Assembly: GCA_002781745.1 (NCBI GenBank)
Contig: PFFW01000124.1
Span: 1 to 64,000, forward strand
DNA length: 64,000 nt
Direction of reading: 5' to 3'
From: Rhodospirillales bacterium CG15_BIG_FIL_POST_REV_8_21_14_020_66_15
GTDB lineage: Bacteria > Pseudomonadota > Alphaproteobacteria > Rhodospirillales > Casp-alpha2
A program made the translations under genes and the position numbers. This document shows, piece after piece, positions 32,049 through 40,847 of this stretch. Position 1 is the first letter of the stretch. Each line of letters begins with the position of its first letter. Under the pieces are notes generated by a model. It did no database searches, had not been told where the DNA came from, and was given only the letters and a program-made list of their open reading frames with translations.

Positions 32049-33539
32049 ATGCATCCCCCGGCATTGGACATCTTCGACGAACGGCCCCGGCGCCGCGACA
32101 TCAAGCGGCGGAACCGCCTGATCCTGGCGGCGGGCGTGATGCTGGCGCTGGTCATGGCACTGTTGTTCGCGCCGTCGCTGGCCGCCGTGGCGCTGGCCCA
32201 GGGGCGCGGTGAGGGCAACGTCGAGGTCATCAGCCCCGCCGGTGCCAACATCCGGATGGAGGTCAACAAGGGCCGCCTGGTGCGCCTGACGCGGCCGGCG
32301 TCCACCGTGTTCATCGCCGACCCGCGCATCGCCGACGTTCAGGTCAAGTCTCCGTCCCTGGTCTACCTGTTCGCCAAGGCGCCCGGCGAGACGACGCTTT
32401 ACGCCGTCGACCAGGGCGAACGGGTGCTGGCCAACGTGGACATCACGGTCGACCACAACCTGTCGCGCCTGCGCGACGCCATCGCCAAGCTGGCGCCGGA
32501 TCACGACGTCAGGGTCGACAGCGTCGACGGCGCCCTGGTCGTCGACGGCGTCGTCGCCTCGGCGTCCAAGGCCGAAGACATCCGCCGCCTCGCCGCGTCC
32601 TTCGCCGGGACGCCGGAGAACGTCATCAACCGCCTGGGCGTGGACGCGCCGAACCAGGTGAACCTGCGCGTCCGCGTGGCCGAAGTGGCGCGCGACGTGG
32701 ACAAGCAGCTGGGCTTCAACTGGAGCGCCATCGGATCCATCGGCGCCTTCGCCTTCGGGATCGCCACGGCCAATCCGTTCGCGGCCAACGTCATAACGCA
32801 AACCCTGACCGTCGATCCGGGGCGTTTCTCCGCGGGCGGCGGCAGGTTCACCTTCGACGTCAACGGCGTTATCGACGCGCTTGAGGAAGAGGGGCTGGTG
32901 ACCGTGCTGGCCGAGCCCAATCTGACCGCCATGTCCGGTGAGACGGCCAGTTTCCTCGCCGGCGGGGAATTTCCCATCCTGGTGCCCGAGGGCGACAACC
33001 GCGTGGTCATCGAGTTCAAGGAGTTCGGCGTGTCGCTCGCCTTCACGCCGACGATCTCAGGCGACAGCCGCATCAACCTGCACGTCCGCCCCGAGGTCAG
33101 CCAGCTTTCCAATACCAACGCGGTGACCCTCAACAACTTCCAGGTACCGTCCCTGACCACGCGGCGGGCGGAGACCACGGTGGAACTCGGTTCGGGCCAG
33201 AGCTTCGCCATCGCGGGCCTGCTGCAGAACAACGTGACCCACAGCATTTCCGAATTCCCCGGCCTCGGCGACGTGCCGGTGCTGGGCACCCTGTTCAAGT
33301 CCGACCGCTTCCAGCGCGAGGAATCGGAACTGGTCATTATCGTCACCCCCTACATCGTCAAGCCGACGCCGACCCGCCGCCTGGCGGCGCCTACGGATGG
33401 CTACCAGGCGCCGCACGACATCGAACGCATCATTGGCGGCTCGACCGGTCGGCATGCCGATGCCCCGGCCAAGCCCAAGACGGTCACCAGGGACGGGCGG
33501 GCCCTGATCGGACCCGTCGGCTTCACCTTCGAGGATTGA
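32049..33539 (+). CDS. cpaC: Flp pilus secretin CpaC (RcpA)
   Basis: This 496-residue outer-membrane secretin subunit has an N-terminal span or signal near residues 22-50. The pilus-secretin N-domain (VRLTRPASTVFIADPRIADV), a BON-like segment and the secretin core (VLAEPNLTAMSGETASFLAGGEFPI ... VPVLGTLFKSDRFQREESELVIIVTPYIV) follow. It forms the ring through which the pilus leaves the cell. The AAAGGTAGAACGCC site precedes the ATG. The signal peptide is unusually far from the N-terminus, after an Arg/Lys-rich stretch. Confidence 0.94.
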   Translation: MHPPALDIFDERPRRRDIKRRNRLILAAGVMLALVMALLFAPSLAAVALAQGRGEGNVEVISPAGANIRMEVNKGRLVRLTRPASTVFIADPRIADVQVKSPSLVYLFAKAPGETTLYAVDQGERVLANVDITVDHNLSRLRDAIAKLAPDHDVRVDSVDGALVVDGVVASASKAEDIRRLAASFAGTPENVINRLGVDAPNQVNLRVRVAEVARDVDKQLGFNWSAIGSIGAFAFGIATANPFAANVITQTLTVDPGRFSAGGGRFTFDVNGVIDALEEEGLVTVLAEPNLTAMSGETASFLAGGEFPILVPEGDNRVVIEFKEFGVSLAFTPTISGDSRINLHVRPEVSQLSNTNAVTLNNFQVPSLTTRRAETTVELGSGQSFAIAGLLQNNVTHSISEFPGLGDVPVLGTLFKSDRFQREESELVIIVTPYIVKPTPTRRLAAPTDGYQAPHDIERIIGGSTGRHADAPAKPKTVTRDGRALIGPVGFTFED

Positions 33540-33575
33540 GAACCGTCAATCGCTTCACACCCCAGGAGCATTGCC

Positions 33576-34439
33576 ATGAAGACCCCGCACCGGATCTATT
33601 CGAAACCCAAAGCACCCAAGGCGAACCTCGCCTGTGCCGTCCAGATCAAGGACCGCAAGCCGACCGTGTGGGACCGCGGGATCGGCGGCGGCCGGAGCGG
33701 CCGCGGCCTGTCGCCAACCTGGTCGGCGGGCGCCTTCGCCGGCAGTTCCTGGGCGGGCCTGTTGTGCCTGCTTTTGCTGGGCGCCTGCGAACATATCCCC
33801 GATTTCAAAGCCTACGCGTCCTACGATCCGCCGGCCGCGCGCGAACCCCGGGTACAGCCCGTGGCGATCGCCCACAAGATCGCCTTCACCCAGGGCGCGA
33901 TAACCTTGGACGCCCAGGCGGGGCGCGACATCGACGCGTTCCTGGCGCGCCAGAAGGTGGATAGAACGGACGCCCTTGAGATCGCCATACCGGCGGGCGG
34001 CGGCGACATCGCCCGTGGTCGTGCCGACCGGGTCGCCGCCTACCTGAAGCTGAAGCGCCTGGCCGCCGGGCTGGTTACCGACGACGACCCGAAAACGCCG
34101 GAGGACGCGGTGCGCCTGGTTGTTCACCGCTATCAGGTCACTCTGCCGGGATGTCCCGATTGGACCGGTAAGGGCGGCATCACCCATTCCAACCAGCCGT
34201 CCACCAACTGGGGGTGCGCCACGGCGGTGAACCTGGGCCTGATGGTCGCCGATCCCGGCGACCTGGTGCGCGGGCGAGACGGCGGACCCGGCGACGGCGC
34301 CGCCCAGGTGCTGGGCATCCAGCGCTATCGTAAGGGCGAAACCAAGCCGTTGCTGGGGGCTTCGAGCAGAGAATCCCCGGAAGCGGGGATGGGCGCCCCC
34401 GGTCTGGGCGGCGGCGGAGGCGGAGGAGGCAGCAAATGA
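33576..34439 (+). CDS. cpaD: Flp pilus lipoprotein CpaD, with long N-terminal region
   Basis: This 287-residue protein carries the CpaD domain (ALEIAIPAGGGDIARGRADRV ... GCPDWTGKGGITHSNQPSTNWGCATAVNLGLMVADP). A lipobox LLGAC with Cys71 follows the hydrophobic stretch SWAGLLCLLLL. About 55 residues precede it, far longer than a normal lipoprotein n-region, though an AGGAGC site supports the ATG at 33576. The end is a run of Gly. It probably aids secretin placement in the outer membrane. The stop overlaps cpaE by four bases. Confidence 0.87.
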   Translation: MKTPHRIYSKPKAPKANLACAVQIKDRKPTVWDRGIGGGRSGRGLSPTWSAGAFAGSSWAGLLCLLLLGACEHIPDFKAYASYDPPAAREPRVQPVAIAHKIAFTQGAITLDAQAGRDIDAFLARQKVDRTDALEIAIPAGGGDIARGRADRVAAYLKLKRLAAGLVTDDDPKTPEDAVRLVVHRYQVTLPGCPDWTGKGGITHSNQPSTNWGCATAVNLGLMVADPGDLVRGRDGGPGDGAAQVLGIQRYRKGETKPLLGASSRESPEAGMGAPGLGGGGGGGGSK

Positions 34440-35680
34440 TCCCGAGCTTCGAACGCAAGGCGTCCCCGGCCGCCGCCAAGCCCTTCATGGCCTTCGTCGC
34501 CGACGACGTCACGCGCAGTCAGCTTGAACGGGCGGCCCAGGATGCCGGCTTCGAGGGCGAAGTCTACGTGGGCGGCACCGACGACGCCCTCGCCACCCTG
34601 GCCGAGGTCGTCCCTGCCCGGTACCTGGTCCTCGACCTGACGGACCGCGCCGACCTGATAGAGGCCGTCAACGCCTTCGCCGACGTGTGCAAGCCGCATA
34701 CGCGGGTCCTCGTCCTTGGCGTGGTCAACGACGTCGAGGTCTATCGCGCTCTGATCGAGTTGGGCGTTTCCGACTACCTGGTGAAGCCGGTGGCCGGCCC
34801 GCAGTTGACCGCGGCCCTGGTGCGCCTGGGAGAGGCCGCCGGGTCCGACAAGGTCGCCGCCGTCGCTACCCAACCGGGCCCGCGCGGCTCGGTCACCGGC
34901 GTCGTATCGGCGCGCGGCGGCGCCGGGGCCAGCACGGTCGCCGTTAATCTCGCCTGGGCGCTGTCCGCCGGGGGGCGCGGCAAATGCGCCCTGGTCGACC
35001 TCGACCTGCGCTTCGGAACCACGGCCATGATGCTGGACCTTGAGCCGGGCCGGGGCTTCAAGGAAGCGCTCGACAATCCCGGCCGCATCGACAGCCTGTT
35101 CATGGAACGCGCCATGGTACGCGCCACGGACAACCTGTCGCTGCTCGCCGGCGAGGAGGACGTGGCGTCGGAACCGGCGGTCGCCGAGGGCGCGCTCGAC
35201 GTCCTGTTCGACATGCTGACGGGGGCTTTCGACCACGTGGTGGTCGACGTGCCGCGCTGGCGCCTGGTCGACCACGCGGCGCGTTTCGACCGCCTGTTCC
35301 TGGTGACCGAGCCGACGCTCGCCGGCCTGCGCGACGCGCTGCGCCTGAAGGATGCGGTGCGCGCGCTGGCGGGATCGGAACTGCCGATCCTGATCGTCCT
35401 CAACAAGGGCGGAGCCGCGAAGAGGGGCGAGCTTGCCGTCGCCGATGCGGTCAACGGCGGCCTGCCCAAGCCCGCCTATGTCCTGCCCGACGAGGTCAAG
35501 GCGCAGGCCCAGGCGCAGGCCCAGGGCAAGCCCATGGTGCAGATCGCCCCACGGGCCAAGGCCTCCAAGGTGTTCTTCGAAATGGCCCGCGATCTCGCGG
35601 TCGACGGGACCGAGGAAGCGCCGGCCAAGTCCCTGTTCGGCCTGATCCTGGGCGGACCAAGTAGGGAGCGGGTGCCATGA
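34436..35680 (+). CDS. cpaE: Flp pilus assembly ATPase-like protein CpaE (TadZ)
   Basis: This 414-residue protein joins an atypical receiver-like N-domain (about residues 15-130) to a MinD/ParA-like domain. The deviant Walker A reads SARGGAGASTVAVNLAW from residue 158, with Ala in place of the usual Lys-Thr end, a hallmark of CpaE. TadZ/CpaE proteins position the pilus apparatus at the cell pole. A QAQAQAQ stretch occurs near residue 360. It overlaps both cpaD and cpaF by four bases. Confidence 0.9.
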   Translation: MIPSFERKASPAAAKPFMAFVADDVTRSQLERAAQDAGFEGEVYVGGTDDALATLAEVVPARYLVLDLTDRADLIEAVNAFADVCKPHTRVLVLGVVNDVEVYRALIELGVSDYLVKPVAGPQLTAALVRLGEAAGSDKVAAVATQPGPRGSVTGVVSARGGAGASTVAVNLAWALSAGGRGKCALVDLDLRFGTTAMMLDLEPGRGFKEALDNPGRIDSLFMERAMVRATDNLSLLAGEEDVASEPAVAEGALDVLFDMLTGAFDHVVVDVPRWRLVDHAARFDRLFLVTEPTLAGLRDALRLKDAVRALAGSELPILIVLNKGGAAKRGELAVADAVNGGLPKPAYVLPDEVKAQAQAQAQGKPMVQIAPRAKASKVFFEMARDLAVDGTEEAPAKSLFGLILGGPSRERVP

Positions 35681-37338
35681 GCTTCGGACGCCGCGATACC
35701 TCCAAGGTCGTCACTCTTTCGGCCCGCCGGCCGCCGCCCGTGAAAGCCGCCCCGGCGCCGCCCGCGGGACCGGACCTCGAAGGAGGCGACGCCTACCGCG
35801 CGGACGCGGTCGCGCGCGCGGCGGACCGGGCCTGGCCCAACGTGAAAAGCGGTGCCAAGGACCTGCTGAATCCCGACTATAGCCGGGGCGACCGCGCGGC
35901 TTGTATCAGGGTGATCCTGGATGCGGAACTGGCCATGTCCGGCGAGACGCTGTGCGAGGCCGAACACCGCGACGTCGTGACCCAGTTGCTCAACCGGCTG
36001 ATGGCCCTGCCGGCGGCGGCCCGGGACGGCGGCGGCAAGATCGCGGTCCGGGATCCCGCAGCGCTTGCCAAGGAGCGGGTGCAGCCGCTTTTGATGGAGC
36101 ACATGGACGCCTCCAAGGCGGCCGAGCTTCCGCGTGCCGAACTGGCGAGCCAGGTAACCGACCTGGTTGCCGAGATCCTGGCCGAAGAGAAACTGCACCT
36201 GAACCTGATCGAGCAGCGCGACCTGGTGACGATGCTGCTCAACGACATGCTGGGGCTGGGACCGCTCGAACCCTTGCTGGCCGACGAGAGGGTGACCGAC
36301 ATCATGGTTAACGGTCCCGACCAGGTATACGTGGAGCGCGGCGGGCGCCTGGAACTGGCCGAGGTGCGGTTCCGCGACAACGCCCATGTGCTGAACGTGG
36401 CGCAGCGCATCGTCTCGGCGATCGGCCGCCGGGTCGACGAGACATCGCCGCTCTGCGACGCGCGCCTGGCCGACGGCTCGCGCGTCAACGTCATCATCCC
36501 GCCCCTGGCGATCGACGGGCCGTCGATCTCGATCCGCAAATTCGCCAAGCAGAAGATCACCATGGAGAAGATGGAGCAGCAGAACAACCTGTCGCCGGCC
36601 ATGGCGACGGTGCTGCGCATCGCCGGGCGCTCGCGCCTGAACATCATCATCTCGGGCGGCACGGGTTCGGGCAAGACGACGTTGCTGAATGCGCTGTCCC
36701 GCATGATCGACCCGGGCGAGCGCATCGTGACCATCGAGGACGCCGCGGAACTGCAACTCCAGCAACCCCATGTGGTGCGCCTGGAAACCCGGCCCGCCAA
36801 CCTGGAGGGCGAGGGCGAGATCACCCAACGCGACCTGGTGAAGAACTGCCTGCGCATGCGTCCCGACCGCATCATCCTGGGCGAAATCCGCGCCGGCGAG
36901 GCGCTCGACATGCTGCAGGCCATGAACACGGGCCATGACGGATCGTTGTGCACCATCCACGCCAACCGGCCGCGCGAGGCCCTGACGCGCCTTGAGAACA
37001 TGGTCGCCATGGCCGGCGTGAAGCTGCCCAACGAGGCCGTGCGCGCGCAGATCGCGGGCGCCGTCAACATGATCGTGCAGATCGCCCGCATGCGCGACGG
37101 CGTGCGCCGCATCACCCACATCACCGAGGTCGTCGGCATGGAGGGCGAGGTCGTCACCACCCAGGACCTGTTCACCTTCGAATTCGAAGGCGAGAACGCC
37201 GACGGCAGGCTGTACGGCAGCTTCAAGAGTACGGGCCTGCGCCCGGCCTTCGCCGCCAACGCCAAGTACTTCGGCCTGGAGAAGGCGCTGCTGGACGCCA
37301 TGTCCCAGCCCGACCATTCGTCTCGCGGGGCAGGCTAG
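35677..37338 (+). CDS. cpaF: Flp pilus ATPase CpaF (TadA)
   Basis: This 553-residue cytoplasmic secretion ATPase powers pilus assembly and retraction. Walker A is SGGTGSGKTT with Lys333. Walker B lies in RPDRIILGEIRAGEALDML, with LCTIHANRPREALTRLENM after it. About 150 N-terminal residues are less conserved and rich in Ala and Pro, longer than in many CpaF proteins. It is coupled to cpaE by an ATGA overlap. Confidence 0.95.
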   Translation: MSFGRRDTSKVVTLSARRPPPVKAAPAPPAGPDLEGGDAYRADAVARAADRAWPNVKSGAKDLLNPDYSRGDRAACIRVILDAELAMSGETLCEAEHRDVVTQLLNRLMALPAAARDGGGKIAVRDPAALAKERVQPLLMEHMDASKAAELPRAELASQVTDLVAEILAEEKLHLNLIEQRDLVTMLLNDMLGLGPLEPLLADERVTDIMVNGPDQVYVERGGRLELAEVRFRDNAHVLNVAQRIVSAIGRRVDETSPLCDARLADGSRVNVIIPPLAIDGPSISIRKFAKQKITMEKMEQQNNLSPAMATVLRIAGRSRLNIIISGGTGSGKTTLLNALSRMIDPGERIVTIEDAAELQLQQPHVVRLETRPANLEGEGEITQRDLVKNCLRMRPDRIILGEIRAGEALDMLQAMNTGHDGSLCTIHANRPREALTRLENMVAMAGVKLPNEAVRAQIAGAVNMIVQIARMRDGVRRITHITEVVGMEGEVVTTQDLFTFEFEGENADGRLYGSFKSTGLRPAFAANAKYFGLEKALLDAMSQPDHSSRGAG

Positions 37339-37349
37339 GAACGGCGGCC

Positions 37350-38321
37350 GTGGAGATCATCCTGATATCAGCGGGCGTGTTCGTCACCATCCTGGCGGGG
37401 TGGATGGGATTCGGCGCCGGACGCGCCAAGCGGGCGCGTAACCTGGCGCGCCGCCTAAAGGCCGTGGGCCGCGCCCAGAAAAAGGCGGGTTCTGCGGGTC
37501 CGGCGGTAACCCTGCGCCGCGCCGATGCGGGCGGGGACGGGCTGGAGAAGACGTTCGGCCGCTTTCTGCCGAGCATCGCCGCCCTGCGCCGGCGCCTGGC
37601 GCGCACGGGGCGGCGCATCTCCGTGACGGGCTATGTCGCGGTCTCCGCGGGCTTGGCGTTTGCCGTGTTCGCGGCGATGTACTTCGTGCTTCACCTGCAT
37701 CCCGCGTTGGCGGCCCTGGCGGGGACCGCCGTCGGGCTGTTGCTGCCGCACCTTGCGGTTTCCGCGATGGCGAAAAGGCGACTGGCGAAGTTCAACAACC
37801 TGTTTCCCGACGCGATCGATCTCATGGTCCGGGGCCTGCGTTCGGGCCTGCCGGTGACGGAATGCCTCAAGGCCGTGGGCCGCGAGATGCCCGATCCCGT
37901 GGGCGTCGAGTTCCGCCGCGTGACCGACGAGGTGAAGTTCGGCGCCAAGGTCAACGAAGCCCTGTGGGCCACCGCCCACCGTCTGGACATGGCCGAATTC
38001 AAGTTCTTCGTGGTCAGCCTGTCCGTACAGCAGGAAACGGGCGGCAACCTGGCGGAAACGCTCGCCAACCTGTCGGACATTCTGCGCCGGCGCAAGCAGA
38101 TGCGCCTGAAGATCAAGGCCATGTCGTCCGAGGCCAAGGCCAGCGCCATGATCCTGGGATCCCTGCCGTTCATCATGTTCTGCATCATCTATCTGATGAA
38201 CCCGGACTACGAGTCCATGCTGTTCACCGACCCGCGCGGGCGCATCATGCTGGCCGTCGGACTGGGCGCCATGGGATCTGGAATTCTGGTCATGGCCCGC
38301 ATGGTGAGGTTCGAGATATGA
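37350..38321 (+). CDS. tadB: Flp pilus platform protein TadB (T2SS F family)
   Basis: This 323-residue inner-membrane protein starts at a GTG (37350). It has one N-terminal span and two or three near residues 90-130 and 275-323 around the GspF-like cytoplasmic domain. The domain contains FPDAIDLMVRGLRSGLPVTECLKAVGREM and LSVQQETGGNLAETLANLSDILR, both typical of TadB. It forms the assembly platform with TadC. Its stop overlaps the tadC start. Confidence 0.93.
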   Translation: MEIILISAGVFVTILAGWMGFGAGRAKRARNLARRLKAVGRAQKKAGSAGPAVTLRRADAGGDGLEKTFGRFLPSIAALRRRLARTGRRISVTGYVAVSAGLAFAVFAAMYFVLHLHPALAALAGTAVGLLLPHLAVSAMAKRRLAKFNNLFPDAIDLMVRGLRSGLPVTECLKAVGREMPDPVGVEFRRVTDEVKFGAKVNEALWATAHRLDMAEFKFFVVSLSVQQETGGNLAETLANLSDILRRRKQMRLKIKAMSSEAKASAMILGSLPFIMFCIIYLMNPDYESMLFTDPRGRIMLAVGLGAMGSGILVMARMVRFEI

Positions 38322-39298
38322 GCGCGCTGGACTTCATCCCCGGCTTGGGCGGCGCCGATCTCATCACCCTGATGGCTGGGGCGGCGGCGGGCTTCGCCGT
38401 CTACGCGGTGTGGAGCGCGCTTTTGGTCCGCGATCCCATGGCCCGGCGCATCAAGGGCGTCGGCCTGCACCGGGACGAACTGCGCCAGGCCATGCTGGCG
38501 ACCCAGGGCAACCGGGCGCGCCGGCGCGAGACCACGGTCGACTTCATGCGCCGGGTGGCCGAGCGCCTGAAACTCCTCAAAACCCGGCAGGCCGACGCCA
38601 TCACCTTGCGCCTGGCCCAGGCGGGCTACCGGTCCAAGGACGCCCTGATCGTCTATCTGTTCGCCAAGCTGGCGTTGCCGTTCGCGCTCGGCGGGATCGC
38701 GGTGGTCCTGGTCTATTTCTCGGGCCTCTGGGCGATGACGGCGATGATGAAGCTGTTCATCGCCATCGCCGCCGTGATCGCCGGCGCCTACGCGCCCGAG
38801 GTTTTCGTCGCCAATTCGCGCCAGAAGCGCCAGAAGGCTATGCAGATGGGCCTGCCGGACGCACTCGACCTCCTGGTCATCTGCACCGAGGCGGGCCTCG
38901 CCCTCGACGCGGCGCTGACCCGCGTGGCGCGGGAGACGGGCCCGGCCTGTCCGGAACTGGCCGAGGAACTGGGCATCTGTTCGGTCGAATTGGGATTTCT
39001 GCCGGATCGCCGGCAGGCGCTCGACAACCTGGCGCGGCGCACGGACCTGCCGTCCATCCGGGGGGTGGTCAATACGCTGCAGCAGACCGAGAAATACGGC
39101 ACGCCGCTGTCGCTCTCGCTGCGCGTCCTGTCCACGGAATTCCGCAACGACCGCATGATGAAGGCGGAAGAGAAGGCCGCGCGCCTGCCGGCGACCCTGA
39201 CCGTGCCGCTGATCATCTTCATCCTGCCGTCGCTGTTCGTTGTTCTTCTGGGACCCGCGGTGCTGAGCGCCATCGACGGCCTCAGCGGCCTGAAATGA
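38318..39298 (+). CDS. tadC: Flp pilus platform protein TadC (T2SS F family)
   Basis: This 326-residue partner of TadB has LPDALDLLVICTEAGLALDAALTRVARE and LGFLPDRRQALDNLARRTDLPSIRGVVNTLQQTEKYGTP (given by its ends), the TadC form of the F domain. Membrane spans lie near residues 10-30, 105-150 and 290-320. The ATG at 38318 overlaps the tadB stop, which fixes the start despite a longer upstream frame. It is the last plus-strand gene before a strong bidirectional terminator. Confidence 0.93.
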   Translation: MSALDFIPGLGGADLITLMAGAAAGFAVYAVWSALLVRDPMARRIKGVGLHRDELRQAMLATQGNRARRRETTVDFMRRVAERLKLLKTRQADAITLRLAQAGYRSKDALIVYLFAKLALPFALGGIAVVLVYFSGLWAMTAMMKLFIAIAAVIAGAYAPEVFVANSRQKRQKAMQMGLPDALDLLVICTEAGLALDAALTRVARETGPACPELAEELGICSVELGFLPDRRQALDNLARRTDLPSIRGVVNTLQQTEKYGTPLSLSLRVLSTEFRNDRMMKAEEKAARLPATLTVPLIIFILPSLFVVLLGPAVLSAIDGLSGLK

Positions 39299-39375
39299 GG
39301 GGGCAGCCGTGCGCGCCGGAGACTTGAGCGATGAATTGGGTGAGCCGCCTTCGCATAGGGGTCAGGCGGTACACC

Positions 39376-39410
39376 CGGCCGGGGGACGGAGGGGTGCCGT
39401 CCCCCGGCCG
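39376..39410 (+). terminator. Bidirectional terminator hairpin between tadC and tadD
   Basis: CGGCCGGGGGACG (39376-39388) pairs perfectly with CGTCCCCCGGCCG (39398-39410), thirteen pairs and a nine-base loop. It lies between convergent genes. Only short T- or A-runs flank it, but the stem strength and position suit a shared transcription end. Confidence 0.7.
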
Positions 39411-39420
39411 CATTAACCCG

Positions 39421-40257
39421 TCAGCCGTCGGGCTCCTGGCCCGTATGCACGGCGCGCGCCCGGGCCTTGTCGGAGAGCTTTCGCAACGCCTCGTACCGTT
39501 TGAGATTGCTCTGCACCTGGCGTTCGGTCAGGTCGAGGCGGCCGATCCTGGCCGCGCGATCCATGTCGCCGGACAGGCCGTAGACCAGCGCCAGATTCTG
39601 GCGCGCCCGCGGACCCGCCGCGGGGGACTTGGCGGCCTCGCCCAGGACGCGGATCGCGTCGTCGAACTTTCCGGACAGCGCCAGGGACAGGCCCAGGTTG
39701 TTCTTCAGGGACGGGCTGTCCGGCTGAAGCACGAGTCCCTGTCGGTAGAAATCCTGCGCCCCGGCATGGTCGCCCGTCAGATCGCGTGCGATGCCGAGGC
39801 CATTGAGGGCCCGATGGTCCTTGGGATCGGCCGCCCGCGCCGCCTTGAAGGCCGCTTGCGCGTCGTCCGGCCGGTCGAGAGCGATCAGCGCCCGCCCCAG
39901 CCCAAGTTGCACCGCCGCGTCACCGGGCGCCAGGGCGCTCAGGCGGGTATAGGCCTCGGCGGCCTCGGCCGCCATGCCGAGCACCAGGGCCGTCTCGCCG
40001 ATGCGCCGGTAGGGCTCGTCCCATTCCGGCCACTTGGTCCGGGCCCGCTGATAGAAGGCGAGGGCGGAGGCGGCGTCGCCGCCGGCGCGGGACGCGTCGC
40101 CCACGCGGACAAGCTGCCGCGCGCGGCTTTCCGCGTTTTCCTGCTTGATCTCCTCGGCCGTCGGCAACTCGCCTGTGGCGCAGGCGCCGGCCGCCAGGAC
40201 CACCGAGAGCGCGGCCGCCAGGACGGCGCCGCGCGTGCTGTCACGTCGTGCGTTCAT
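39421..40257 (-). CDS. TPR lipoprotein, TadD-like
   Basis: This 278-residue protein has a lipoprotein signal (RGAVLAAALSVVLAAGAC, lipid on Cys26). About five TPR repeats from residue 45 to 225 follow, such as YRQGLVLQPDSPSLKNNLGLSLALSG. TadD proteins of this design localise to the outer membrane and aid Tad pilus biogenesis. Here the gene is convergent to the tad operon rather than within it, so the link is by position and family. Pilotin-like roles for secretin assembly are possible. Confidence 0.78.
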   Translation of the reverse strand: MNARRDSTRGAVLAAALSVVLAAGACATGELPTAEEIKQENAESRARQLVRVGDASRAGGDAASALAFYQRARTKWPEWDEPYRRIGETALVLGMAAEAAEAYTRLSALAPGDAAVQLGLGRALIALDRPDDAQAAFKAARAADPKDHRALNGLGIARDLTGDHAGAQDFYRQGLVLQPDSPSLKNNLGLSLALSGKFDDAIRVLGEAAKSPAAGPRARQNLALVYGLSGDMDRAARIGRLDLTERQVQSNLKRYEALRKLSDKARARAVHTGQEPDG

Positions 40258-40318
40258 GGGGGGAGCCTACACCGCCGTCGCGTCCCCGGCCATAGGGCCC
40301 AGGGGCGGTCTGACTTGG

Positions 40319-40347
40319 TTGTTGCGAAAAGGAACAGAAACTATAAC
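40319..40347 (+). promoter_or_regulatory. Candidate promoter of the LdtR-like regulator
   Basis: TTGTTG (40319-40324) and TATAAC (40342-40347) are separated by 17 bases. This predicts a start near 40354, about 20 bases before the GTG at 40374. The region also holds the promoter of the divergent tadD-like gene. Confidence 0.45.
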
Positions 40348-40373
40348 AGTTGGTTGGTGAGAGGAGACCGGAC

Positions 40374-40826
40374 GTGAGCCGAACCTATTCCGAACTGACG
40401 CGCCTGATCGAACGCCTGCACCGGAGGTTCATCGATGTCATCCGGGCCGAGTTGAATCGTTTGGGGGTGCGCGACCTGAACGGGGTGCAGGCCCTTCTGC
40501 TGGCCAATATCGGGGACGAGGCCATGGCCATCCGCGATCTGGTCGAGCGGGGGTACTACCAGGGCTCCAACGTGTCCTACAATATCAAGAAGCTGACGGA
40601 CATGGGATACCTGACCCAGGAGCGCTCGCAGCATGACAAGCGCTCGGTCACGGTGCAGCTTACGGACAAGGCGCGCGCCGTCGTCAAGCAGGTCAAGGCG
40701 CTGGAGGAATACAATGCGAATGCCTTCAGCGAGTACATCGACGAGCCCAAGGTCGAAGACCTGTGCCAAGCGTTGCAGCGGCTCGAGCGGACCTGGGCCG
40801 ACTACATCCGTTACGGCGGCGAATAG
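40374..40826 (+). CDS. LdtR-like MarR-family transcriptional regulator
   Basis: This 150-residue protein closely follows the pattern I recall for LdtR of Rhizobiales: LTRLIERLHRRFIDVIRAELNRLG, then VQALLLANIGDEAMAIRDLVERGYYQGSNVSYNIKKLTDMGYL and RSQHDKRSVTVQLT. The winged helix spans about residues 45-105. LdtR controls an L,D-transpeptidase gene and osmotic tolerance in its known hosts; no such gene is adjacent here. The start is GTG after GAGGAG. Confidence 0.82.
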   Translation: MSRTYSELTRLIERLHRRFIDVIRAELNRLGVRDLNGVQALLLANIGDEAMAIRDLVERGYYQGSNVSYNIKKLTDMGYLTQERSQHDKRSVTVQLTDKARAVVKQVKALEEYNANAFSEYIDEPKVEDLCQALQRLERTWADYIRYGGE

Positions 40827-40847
40827 GGCGGAAGCCCCTCCGCTTCG

